Shown: in pieces, positions 1 to 5,216 of the stretch | Layout of the letters: the number at the start of each line of letters is the position of its first letter | Numbering within the stretch: the first letter of the stretch is position 1 | Assembly (NCBI GenBank): GCA_902783395.1 | Contig: CACZRA010000009.1 | Span: 1-5,216, forward strand | Direction: 5' to 3' | DNA: 5,216 nt | DNA from: an uncultured Lachnospiraceae bacterium | GTDB lineage: Bacteria > Bacillota > Clostridia > Lachnospirales > Lachnospiraceae | The notes under the pieces: model-generated | Seen by the model: only the letters and a program-made list of their open reading frames with translations | Databases searched by the model: none | What the model was told of the DNA's origin: nothing | Made by a program: the position numbers and the translations under genes

Positions 1-10
1 ACGACATATA

Positions 11-1993
11 ATGAGAAACAACAAGAGAATAAGCCTTAAAATCGCATTTCTTGTGGGACTCACGGAGATCGCCGCCATGGTGATCCTTTTCCTTGTCGTG
101 AACTACAGCCTGACCCGTATACTTGAGAACAAGGCTATCGAGGACATGAATGTCATTGCCATGGACAGGGCACAGATAGTGGAGACCTACATTGACGACT
201 GCGTGGATTTCCTGAGCGGTTACGCAAGAGCCACCGAGAACAGAGAGGTCCTCGAGCATCCCGATGATCCCGGATACATAAAAGCTTCGAGAGACTACAC
301 AAACCTCTATGCCAGGGGCTATACGGATATAGAGGGGCTTTATGTGGCGGAATGGGACACCTACGTCCTTGCACATACAAATCCGGATTCGGTGGACCAG
401 ACCTTCAGGGACGCGGAATCCGCAAAGGCTCTTGAGGATATGATAAAGGCTCATGACATGCCCTTCTGTACCGGCATAGTCCAGGCTCCCGTGACCAAGA
501 AGATGGTCATTCCGGTCTATGCCCCGATATATGATGAAGCACAGCAGGAGGCCCTGGGCTTTGCCGGAGCAGCCTTCCTTACGGATGCCCTGGAGGAAAA
601 GCTCAGGGCCCTTTCCGGTGAAGATACGAGCAATGTCGGATATTCCCTTGTAAATGCCGACACGGGAGTATATATCTTTGATTATGATGAAAGCATAGTG
701 GGGGCCGAATGCTCCGATGAAAACATAATCAAGGCCATATCCATGTTCCATTCCGATGATCCCCACGGCCGGACCTACAGTTATAATGCGTTTGACAGGA
801 TATTCTGCTGCTACTATATGGCTGACAGGGACTGGGTCTTTGTCGTCAGCGATACGAGGGAAGATATATTCGGGGTAATAACTACCGTAAGGCTGTGGCT
901 CGTACTTATCTGCCTCGAGATCGCCGCCGTAATGGTCTTTATCTGCGTGATGGGCGTTGACCGCCAGATGAAGCCCATAGAGACCATAAACGATGCCATA
1001 GAGCGTCTCAAGGAAAATGATTTCTCACGTGACCCGCTGATGAAGCAGTACAGCGAACGTGAGGATGAATTCGGGACCATCGCGACAGCGGTACAGGAGC
1101 TTAACTCCGTCCTTCAGAGCCAGAACGAGCTCTTCTATGAAATGATAGAGGCGCAGTCGGTAGGAACCCTGGTGCTCAGTGCCGAGGAAGAGGATGTCGT
1201 CCTTATAAACCGGACTGCCCTTGAGCTTTTCGGCCTGACGGAAAAGGACCGGGAAAATCTTCCCATATCACGCATACGCGCAAGATTCGACGACGAGGAA
1301 AACGAGCATATAAAGGAACAGCTTGATATAGTCCGCAACAGGAACAGCGAGACAAGCTTCGAAGAAAAGGTCAACCGCAGTGACGGAACCTATGTCACTC
1401 TGCTCGCCCACGCCAAGGGAGTGATCCTTTCAAACAGCAACCGTGTGATAATAGTATCCCTTACGGATATCACCGAGCAGAAAAAGCTTGAAGAGAGCCT
1501 TCTGATCCTTTCGGAGACCGATTTCCTGACCTCCATCTGCAACAGAAGGAGCGGGGAATACAGGATAGAGGAAAACATGAAGAAGGAACAGTTCGGTATG
1601 TTCTGTCTCTTCGATGTCGACAAATTCAAGACCGTGAACGATACCTTCGGACACGCTGCAGGTGATACCGTCCTTATCACCATAGCAAAAACAATGCAGA
1701 AAACCTTCCGTACCTCGGATATCCTTATCCGCCTCGGGGGTGATGAGTTCGTGGTATTCGCGACCGGCATACAGGATACGGTTCTGGGCAAAAAGGTGCT
1801 GGACAGATTCTTCGGAAACATAGCATCAATGAAGATAGTGGAGCTTCAGGGACATCCTGTATCCATAAGCCTCGGTGCAGTGATAATCCGCGAGCCCGAA
1901 AGCTTTGCCTCAATGTATGAAAAGGCAGATTCGCTGATGTATGAATGTAAGAAGATGAACGGTAATTCGTATGTCTTCTATCAGGATGAATGA
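11..1993 (+). CDS. Membrane-bound diguanylate cyclase (Cache-HAMP-PAS-GGDEF)
   Basis: A 660-residue receptor predicted to make cyclic di-GMP from two GTP at the inner face of the membrane in response to an extracellular ligand. Seen in order: a transmembrane helix at about residues 9-32; an extracytoplasmic dCache-like sensor at about 33-285, with the Cache-type stretch WDTYVLAHTNPDSV at 115-128; a second helix at about 290-315; a HAMP linker at about 316-372; a PAS domain at about 375-492 ending ITEQKKLEESL; and a GGDEF domain at about 500-656. The catalytic motif RLGGDEF (574-580) is intact, as are the metal/substrate motif FDVDKFKTVNDTFGH (534-548) and an RxxD inhibitory site, RTSD (567-570), five residues before GGDEF. 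The enzyme is therefore predicted active and product-inhibited. The 10 bases before the ATG show no Shine-Dalgarno sequence and the frame is open to the window edge, so the true start may lie outside. Domain calls are firm; the ligand is unknown. Confidence 0.95.
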   Translation: MRNNKRISLKIAFLVGLTEIAAMVILFLVVNYSLTRILENKAIEDMNVIAMDRAQIVETYIDDCVDFLSGYARATENREVLEHPDDPGYIKASRDYTNLYARGYTDIEGLYVAEWDTYVLAHTNPDSVDQTFRDAESAKALEDMIKAHDMPFCTGIVQAPVTKKMVIPVYAPIYDEAQQEALGFAGAAFLTDALEEKLRALSGEDTSNVGYSLVNADTGVYIFDYDESIVGAECSDENIIKAISMFHSDDPHGRTYSYNAFDRIFCCYYMADRDWVFVVSDTREDIFGVITTVRLWLVLICLEIAAVMVFICVMGVDRQMKPIETINDAIERLKENDFSRDPLMKQYSEREDEFGTIATAVQELNSVLQSQNELFYEMIEAQSVGTLVLSAEEEDVVLINRTALELFGLTEKDRENLPISRIRARFDDEENEHIKEQLDIVRNRNSETSFEEKVNRSDGTYVTLLAHAKGVILSNSNRVIIVSLTDITEQKKLEESLLILSETDFLTSICNRRSGEYRIEENMKKEQFGMFCLFDVDKFKTVNDTFGHAAGDTVLITIAKTMQKTFRTSDILIRLGGDEFVVFATGIQDTVLGKKVLDRFFGNIASMKIVELQGHPVSISLGAVIIREPESFASMYEKADSLMYECKKMNGNSYVFYQDE

Positions 1994-2388
1994 TACACGT
2001 GGGCTCCGTTGAAGCTTACTACGGCCACCCTTCTGTCAAGAGAATCTGTAACCTCCACCTCATAAAAGCAGGTGCTCCTGCCGTCCTTAAGAAGTCTTGC
2101 TCTTGCGTAAAGGATATCGCCCTTCGGCTGCGACATAAAGCTTGCCTGGCCTACCACGCTTACCGTGGCATATTCCTTATCATAATTTGATGCCACCGCA
2201 AAGGCAAAATCCGCAAGGGTATATATGGCCCCGCCCATGATGCCTCCGTAGGCGTTCCTGTGCTTTCCGGTGAGGCGCATGCTGCAGCAGGCGTAATCCT
2301 CTCCTATCTCATCTATGACAGCCCCGGAAAGCTCCGTGGCATACAGATCCTTCGAAAACTCTTCTCTTGCTCCTTCCAGTGTTCCCAT
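1981..2388 (-). CDS. PaaI-family hotdog-fold thioesterase
   Basis: A 135-residue protein with the length and pattern of the PaaI/YdiI-type acyl-CoA thioesterases, which hydrolyse acyl- or aryl-CoA thioesters in the cytoplasm as homo-oligomers. The family signature is at about residues 43-68: HRNAYGG, then MGGAIYTLADFAFAVASN. The long hotdog helix carries the LAD catalytic-region aspartate, followed by strands such as VVGQASFM and ARARLLKDGRSTCFYEVEVTD. The usual HGG is MGG here, a variant I recall from clostridial members. The start is supported by AAGAGG at 2395-2400, six bases upstream. It lies 91 bp downstream of the tocopherol cyclase-like gene in the same direction with no clear terminator between, so co-transcription is likely. 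Its last 13 bp overlap the end of the convergent diguanylate cyclase gene. The family is secure; the substrate cannot be inferred. Confidence 0.9.
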   Translation of the reverse strand: MGTLEGAREEFSKDLYATELSGAVIDEIGEDYACCSMRLTGKHRNAYGGIMGGAIYTLADFAFAVASNYDKEYATVSVVGQASFMSQPKGDILYARARLLKDGRSTCFYEVEVTDSLDRRVAVVSFNGAHVYHSS

Positions 2389-2389
2389 T

Positions 2390-2413
2390 TCACACCTCTT
2401 TTCCTTTCATCAT
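2390..2413 (-). other. Possible micro-ORF (MMKGKEV) ahead of thioesterase gene
   Basis: Seven codons beginning with two adjacent ATGs end in TGA one base before the thioesterase ATG, which would allow termination-reinitiation coupling. The perfect AAGGAGG at 2429-2435 lies 15 bases upstream of the first ATG, which is too far for an efficient start. Translation is therefore doubtful, and the thioesterase has its own ribosome binding site. Confidence 0.15.
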
Positions 2414-2428
2414 GTCCGTTCTTGCTTT

Positions 2429-2435
2429 CCTCCTT
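2429..2435 (-). promoter_or_regulatory. Orphan AAGGAGG Shine-Dalgarno-like site
   Basis: On the minus strand, AAGGAGG lies in the 91-bp gap between the tocopherol cyclase-like gene and the thioesterase gene. No ATG, GTG or TTG stands 5-10 bases downstream, and it is about 40 bases from the thioesterase start. It may be a chance purine run, a standby ribosome site, or part of a leader. Confidence 0.3.
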
Positions 2436-2479
2436 AACCGCTTCAAGCCCGGATCACCGCAGCTGTTTTTATTTTCCGG

Positions 2480-3619
2480 TCAACAGTATTCCCCATATTC
2501 ACATCCGACATGGGTTACCTTTATCTCATCTGTAAGCTCAAGTCCCGACGGGGTCTTTTCATACAAACGGATACGGCCTCTCCCGTTCCCGCCGTTCCAG
2601 AGCCGGTTGTGCCTCTTCCTTCCGTCCGGGGATTCATAATTTACAAACAGCATATCCTTCTTGTCACACACGATCTTTGTCTCCATAAGGGATGTGCGGT
2701 TTTCCTGCCGTACGGTCCAGTATACCCTTGTATCGCTTTCCCTTGATATGAAACGGGTCCGGGGCAGGGTCCAGAATTTTGAAAAATTGTATTCGTATTC
2801 CTTCCCCTCATAATAAAACGCACCCAGAAGCTTTCTCTTAAGCGGTACGAAATATACCTTAGGGCAGCCTCCTCCGATATCGAACACACTGTTTGTGAGC
2901 ACCCTACCCGTCTTTACGCTCCTCATGCAGTTTGACGAGAGCCATACCCATGGGCTTGTAAAATTCCTGCCCCAGTTCTTGTCGGAATATCCGAAGCAGC
3001 TCTCCGGGGATACCCTGTATTTCTCACCTTTGTATATGACCACACCGCTGAACGCGGTCTTCATGCCCTCGGCATGCCAGTACATCTCGAAGGCTTTTAT
3101 CGTACGGAAAAGCCGGCCCGCACCGTATCCCACGTTAAAGGCAGTCAGCTTGTCAACCTTAAGATCCCATGACATTGATCCCGCATCACTCATGTACTCG
3201 GGATGCTCCGCTGCCTCCTCCTCAGTTACGGATACATACCCCGTAAGCCTTTCCTCCGACGCACAGCATTCAGCGGCCCGTACACTGTAGGGTCTGTCCC
3301 TGTGTATCGAAACATCCTTCCAGGCAAAAAACCTGTGCAGCTGCGCCTTATCTTTGCCCCAGCTTCCTGCCTTGACCATGAGATATGAGGGCTTTTTCCC
3401 TTTCTCCTGATTTGCCGGAAGCTGTCCGAATACCGGGACATCTTCTGCCAGATCCGGATTGCAGAGAAAGAATTCTATAAAGAATTGCCGTTCCTTTCCT
3501 GTCTTTACACTGACCCCCGTAAACGAATGCCACCACCAGTCATAACCCTGCTTTGCAAATCCGCCTCTCAGCATCATCGCGTCACGGGCTTCATCGTGGA
3601 TATCAAATACCTTCTTCAT
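2480..3619 (-). CDS. Tocopherol cyclase-like (VTE1-related) family protein
   Basis: A 379-residue protein that I place in the tocopherol cyclase-like family by motif. The strongest is YSDKNWGRNFTSPWVWLSSN (211-230), matching the Y-x-(E/D)-K-N-W-G-x-x-F-x-x-x-W-x-W block of plant and cyanobacterial tocopherol cyclases. Others are the early GYDWWWHSFTG (25-35), FFIEFFLCNP (46-55), AFEMYWHAEGMKTAFSGVV (176-194), and the C-terminal RLWNGGNGRGRIRLYEK (339-355) and VGCEYGEY (371-378). No signal peptide or membrane helix is evident, so it is probably cytoplasmic; it is rich in aromatic residues and mostly beta-like. Known members close the chromanol ring of tocopherol, but an anaerobic clostridium is not expected to make that substrate, so only the family is called. 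AGGAGG at 3623-3628 is just three bases from the ATG, slightly short. The thioesterase gene follows 91 bp downstream on the same strand. Confidence 0.8.
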   Translation of the reverse strand: MKKVFDIHDEARDAMMLRGGFAKQGYDWWWHSFTGVSVKTGKERQFFIEFFLCNPDLAEDVPVFGQLPANQEKGKKPSYLMVKAGSWGKDKAQLHRFFAWKDVSIHRDRPYSVRAAECCASEERLTGYVSVTEEEAAEHPEYMSDAGSMSWDLKVDKLTAFNVGYGAGRLFRTIKAFEMYWHAEGMKTAFSGVVIYKGEKYRVSPESCFGYSDKNWGRNFTSPWVWLSSNCMRSVKTGRVLTNSVFDIGGGCPKVYFVPLKRKLLGAFYYEGKEYEYNFSKFWTLPRTRFISRESDTRVYWTVRQENRTSLMETKIVCDKKDMLFVNYESPDGRKRHNRLWNGGNGRGRIRLYEKTPSGLELTDEIKVTHVGCEYGEYC

Positions 3620-3690
3620 AAGCCTCCTGTCTTTTGCGAAAAAAAGCGCAACGTATCATAGGAAACGAAATTATTAATTGCATTTATTAC

Positions 3691-3719
3691 ATTATATAGG
3701 ATATATCGGGATTTGAATA
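3691..3719 (-). promoter_or_regulatory. Putative promoter of the cyclase-like/thioesterase operon
   Basis: On the minus strand a perfect TATAAT (3696-3691) is preceded at 17-bp spacing by TATTCA (3719-3714), a weak -35 matching only three of six positions. The region is AT-rich, as in clostridial promoters. It lies between the mntP stop and the cyclase-like start and gives a leader of about 65 bases. The -10 is convincing; the -35 is not. Confidence 0.5.
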
Positions 3720-3742
3720 CAGAAAAAACAGCAGCCTCTTTT

Positions 3743-4309
3743 TTATATCATGAGGTGCTCGACGAGCACCTTGATCCCTATGCCTATAAGGATGATGCCG
3801 CCGGCGATCTCCGCTTTCCTCTCATAACGGCTTCCGAAACGGTTGCCGATAAAAACGCCGAGGACGGAAAGCAGGAAAGTTATTATGCCTATCACCCCGG
3901 CGGAAGAAAAGATGGGTGTTCCCATTGCCGCAAAGGAGATCCCGACTGCCAGGGCATCGATGCTCGTGGCTACTGCAAGGACAAGCATTTCCCTGTGATC
4001 AAGCGGCTGATCCATTATGATATCACCGGACTGCGGCTCCTCTTTCAGCGCTTCAACTATCATCTTTCCGCCGATAAGGGCAAGCAGCCCGAAGGCAACC
4101 CAGTGGTCCACGGACTCGATATACTTAATGAACCTGCTGCCGAGAAACCATCCGATAGCCGGCATCAAAGCCTGGAAAAAACCGAAATAAAGCCCTATGA
4201 CAACAGCCTGCGCTTTATTGAGCTTTTTCATTGCAAGCCCCTTGCAGACGGCTACGGCAAAGGCATCCATGGAAAGGCCGATGCCTATAAGGATTATCTC
4301 GATCCACAT
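3743..4309 (-). CDS. mntP: Manganese efflux pump MntP
   Basis: A 188-residue six-helix membrane protein of the MntP (YebN) family, which exports Mn2+ and protects against manganese excess. The two internally related halves are visible: IGIGLSMDAFAVAVCKG at 8-24 and ATSIDALAVGISFA at 114-127. Each carries the family's conserved membrane aspartate (D15 and D118). GLLALIGGKMIVEALKEE (74-91) and KAEIAGGIILIGIGIKVL (165-182) are also typical, with a hydrophilic loop at about 90-107. The length equals that of E. coli MntP. I chose the ATG at 4309 rather than the upstream in-frame ATG at 4387. The first 26 residues of the longer form are not membrane- or MntP-like, they would overlap the promoter, and AAGGGGG lies nine bases before 4309. 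It is probably monocistronic, because a separate promoter serves the next gene downstream. Confidence 0.93.
   Translation of the reverse strand: MWIEIILIGIGLSMDAFAVAVCKGLAMKKLNKAQAVVIGLYFGFFQALMPAIGWFLGSRFIKYIESVDHWVAFGLLALIGGKMIVEALKEEPQSGDIIMDQPLDHREMLVLAVATSIDALAVGISFAAMGTPIFSSAGVIGIITFLLSVLGVFIGNRFGSRYERKAEIAGGIILIGIGIKVLVEHLMI
3753..3771 (-). repeat. Perfect 9-bp inverted repeat at the end of mntP
   Basis: AGGTGCTCG and CGAGCACCT flank a single central base, giving a strong GC-rich hairpin in either RNA strand. It lies in the codons for VLVEH near the mntP C terminus. On the minus strand no U-tract follows directly; the first T6 comes about 25 bases later. A role in 3'-end formation or mRNA stability is possible, but it is not a standard terminator. 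Confidence 0.5.
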
Positions 4310-4318
4310 TGCTCTTAT

Positions 4319-4325
4319 CCCCCTT
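4319..4325 (-). promoter_or_regulatory. Ribosome binding site that sets the mntP start
   Basis: AAGGGGG on the minus strand stands nine bases before the ATG at 4309. No comparable site precedes the alternative upstream ATG at 4387. This, together with the family's usual N terminus, fixes the shorter reading frame. Confidence 0.75.
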
Positions 4326-4353
4326 AAGGACTGTGTGTAAGTAAAGCACTGAA

Positions 4354-4367
4354 TAGTAACAATACTA
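4354..4367. repeat. Dyad TAGTA-ACAA-TACTA over the mntP -10
   Basis: Five-base arms around a four-base centre overlap the predicted -10 and probable transcription start of mntP. Position suits a repressor operator, but the arms are short and AT-rich, so chance is quite possible. Confidence 0.3.
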
Positions 4368-4387
4368 CCTGTACAGTAAATTAGCAA
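4359..4387 (-). promoter_or_regulatory. Putative mntP promoter with spacer palindrome
   Basis: On the minus strand TTGCTA (4387-4382) and TATTGT (4364-4359) are separated by exactly 17 bp, each matching the consensus at four of six positions. The spacer contains the palindrome CTGTACAG (4369-4376), a common operator position. The leader would be only about 43 bases, too short for the yybP-ykoY manganese riboswitch that often precedes mntP, and I see no such motif. Confidence 0.45.
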
Positions 4388-4395
4388 GCTGATGT

Positions 4396-4424
4396 AATTC
4401 AGCGCACAGGCGGTGCGCTGAATT
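4396..4424. repeat. Perfect 12-bp inverted repeat between divergent promoters
   Basis: AATTCAGCGCAC and GTGCGCTGAATT flank the five-base loop AGGCG. In plus-strand RNA the stem could extend by three more pairs through a G-U wobble (t4395 with g4425). No T-tract follows on either strand, so it is not a standard terminator. It sits between the -35 of mntP (ending at 4387) and the -35 of the lipoprotein gene (starting at 4430). That suggests a shared operator or an insulating element. Confidence 0.75.
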
Positions 4425-4429
4425 GCAAC

Positions 4430-4460
4430 TTGACAATACCGGGGTTTGGCGGTGCATAAT
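4430..4460 (+). promoter_or_regulatory. Putative promoter of the solute-binding lipoprotein gene
   Basis: A perfect TTGACA at 4430-4435 is followed by CATAAT at 4455-4460, five of six matches to the -10 consensus, preceded by TG. The 19-bp spacing is longer than the ideal 17, which often means a weak or activator-dependent promoter. The inverted repeat at 4396-4424 ends five bases upstream of the -35. Confidence 0.5.
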
Positions 4461-4468
4461 TATTATCG

Positions 4469-4515
4469 AGATCAGCTCCGGCTTTTTTCGTTGATCTGTA
4501 ATATGAACTCCGGAG
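4469..4515 (+). promoter_or_regulatory. Leader hairpin with possible pairing to the RBS
   Basis: In the predicted 5' leader of the lipoprotein gene, AGATCAGC (4469-4476) pairs with GTTGATCT (4490-4497), including one G-U, around a 13-base loop. CTCCGG at 4476-4481, mostly in this loop, is exactly complementary to CCGGAG at 4510-4515, which is part of the ribosome binding site. A fold that hides the site is therefore possible. No known riboswitch class is recognised. Confidence 0.3.
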
Positions 4516-4516
4516 G
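4512..4516 (+). promoter_or_regulatory. Ribosome binding site choosing the first of four ATGs
   Basis: GGAGG ends six bases before the ATG at 4523. The gene opens with four in-frame ATGs at codons 1, 3, 5 and 7; only the first has ideal spacing, so it is taken as the start. The site lies within the palindrome CTCCGGAG (4508-4515). Confidence 0.8.
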
Positions 4517-4522
4517 ATTCGC

Positions 4523-5216
4523 ATGAGGATGCGCATGAAAATGCTGAAAAAATATATATTCCTGCTTGCCGGGATCGCCCTGATGGCAGGCACTCTGACA
4601 GGCTGCGGAAAGGAAAAGGAGCCCGAGCTTCTTTCCGAGGTTTCCCGCCACAACAGGCTTATCGTTGCAACAGAGGCCTCTCTTCCTCCCTGGGCTTATC
4701 ATGACGAAAAGGGACAGCTCACGGGCTTTGAGGTCGATGTCGCGAACGCCATCGGCGAAAAGCTCGGCGTAAATGTCATGTTTTATGAATGCAACTGGGA
4801 TGACCTTTTCAAGGGTCTTGATTCGGGTAAATATGACATCCTGATCAGTTCTATCGAGAAAACTCCCGAGCGGGAGGAAAAGTACCAGTTCACCGATCCC
4901 TATGCATATATGAAGATCGCCCTGGCGGTTTCTGAAAACAATACCGATATAAACTCCTTCAAGGATCTTAACGGAAAGAAGACCTGCAACGCGCACGGCA
5001 GCACATATGCCATGATGGCCGCGGACCAGGGAGCCGATGTTGAAAATGTGGGCGCACTCAGTACGGCCGTAAATGTGCTTGTCTCAGGCCAGTGCGATGC
5101 CGTTATAAACACAGAGGTTTCGATCGAGGATTATATGGACAGTCACCCGGACGTGCCGATAAAGATCGCCGCCCTTTCGGACGATCTGGCAAGGTTTTAT
5201 ATTCCCCTGAGGAAGG
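4523..5216 (+). CDS. Amino-acid ABC transporter solute-binding lipoprotein (3' partial)
   Basis: The first 231 residues of a family 3 extracellular solute-binding protein, cut by the window end. A lipoprotein signal peptide is clear: a basic start, a hydrophobic stretch at about 11-26 and the lipobox LTGC with Cys28, so the protein should be anchored on the outer face of the cytoplasmic membrane. Family blocks follow: LPPWAYHDEKGQLTGFEVDV (54-73), WDDLFKGLDSGKYDILIS (92-109), TPEREEKYQFTDPY (114-127), with Arg117 as the expected ligand-carboxylate contact, and LNGKK-HGSTYA (149-163). At DAVINTEVSIEDY (192-204), the position where many homologues have the ligand-binding Asp holds Thr197. The ligand is unknown; polar amino acid or cystine is typical. 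Permease and ATPase genes would be expected downstream, outside the window. It is transcribed divergently from mntP. Confidence 0.92.
   Translation, partial: MRMRMKMLKKYIFLLAGIALMAGTLTGCGKEKEPELLSEVSRHNRLIVATEASLPPWAYHDEKGQLTGFEVDVANAIGEKLGVNVMFYECNWDDLFKGLDSGKYDILISSIEKTPEREEKYQFTDPYAYMKIALAVSENNTDINSFKDLNGKKTCNAHGSTYAMMAADQGADVENVGALSTAVNVLVSGQCDAVINTEVSIEDYMDSHPDVPIKIAALSDDLARFYIPLRK

Noticed and set aside
65..928. Identical 12-mer GAGATCGCCGCC at 65-76 and 917-928 in the diguanylate cyclase gene
   Set aside because: Both copies encode EIAA in membrane helices and use preferred codons, so chance and similar composition explain it.
2390..2482. Read-through or selenocysteine at the UGA ending the tocopherol cyclase-like gene, since its frame stays open for 27 more codons
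   Set aside because: A run of 27 open codons is common by chance, the downstream peptide shows no family features, the family normally ends near the CEYGEY motif, and no SECIS-like hairpin was evident.
3723..3744. A6-N10-T6 element after the mntP stop as a Rho-independent terminator
   Set aside because: The stem would be A-U pairs only with a mismatch and almost no GC core, so it is too weak to call.
3713..4327. 204-codon plus-strand ORF opposite mntP
   Set aside because: It is antisense to a clear MntP protein, has low-complexity polar content typical of a shadow frame, and has no good ribosome binding site.
4322..4329. CCTTAAGG at the mntP ribosome binding site as an MntR box
   Set aside because: The core resembles MntR sites as I remember them, but it lies downstream of the promoter over the ribosome binding site, an unlikely place for activation of an exporter, and the flanks do not match.
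4310..4387. N-terminal extension of mntP to the ATG at 4387
   Set aside because: The extra 26 residues do not resemble MntP, the start has no ribosome binding site, and it would overlap the predicted promoter.
4472..4996. 174-codon minus-strand ORF opposite the solute-binding lipoprotein gene
   Set aside because: The plus-strand frame carries a complete lipobox and family 3 binding-protein motifs, so the minus-strand ORF is a shadow.

Overview
The window looks like chromosomal DNA of an anaerobic Gram-positive clostridium, most likely a Lachnospiraceae-type organism. This is inferred from the style of the encoded proteins (a Cache-HAMP-PAS-GGDEF receptor with a W-x-T-x-V-L-A-H-x-N-P Cache motif, a PaaI-type thioesterase with MGG instead of HGG, and a lipoprotein-type solute-binding protein), from strong AGGAGG/GGAGG ribosome binding sites, and from frequent ATA and AGG codons at moderate GC. 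No marker gene confirms the taxon. No tRNA, rRNA, CRISPR array, insertion sequence or attachment site was seen.

Layout: (1) 11-1993, plus strand, is a membrane-bound diguanylate cyclase. It may continue upstream of the window edge. (2) 1981-2388, minus strand, is a PaaI-family hotdog thioesterase. Its 3' end overlaps the cyclase gene's 3' end by 13 bp in a convergent, terminator-free arrangement. (3) 2480-3619, minus strand, is a protein of the tocopherol cyclase-like (VTE1-related) family. It lies 91 bp upstream of the thioesterase gene in the same direction and probably in the same transcript, driven by a promoter with a perfect TATAAT near 3691. (4) 3743-4309, minus strand, is a MntP-type manganese exporter. 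(5) 4310-4522 is a compact divergent regulatory region. It holds a promoter for mntP, a promoter for the next gene, a perfect 12-bp inverted repeat exactly between the two -35 boxes, and a leader fold that could mask the next gene's ribosome binding site. (6) 4523-5216, plus strand, is the start of an amino-acid ABC transporter solute-binding lipoprotein, cut by the window end.

Together the genes describe environmental sensing and transport: a c-di-GMP-making receptor for an extracellular small molecule, a Mn2+ efflux pump, and an amino-acid-type uptake lipoprotein. The least explained part is the tocopherol cyclase-like protein plus thioesterase pair. Such an anaerobe is not expected to make tocopherol, so the pair may act on an unknown lipid or acyl substrate. 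This is the best candidate here for undescribed biology, but its function cannot be read from the sequence.
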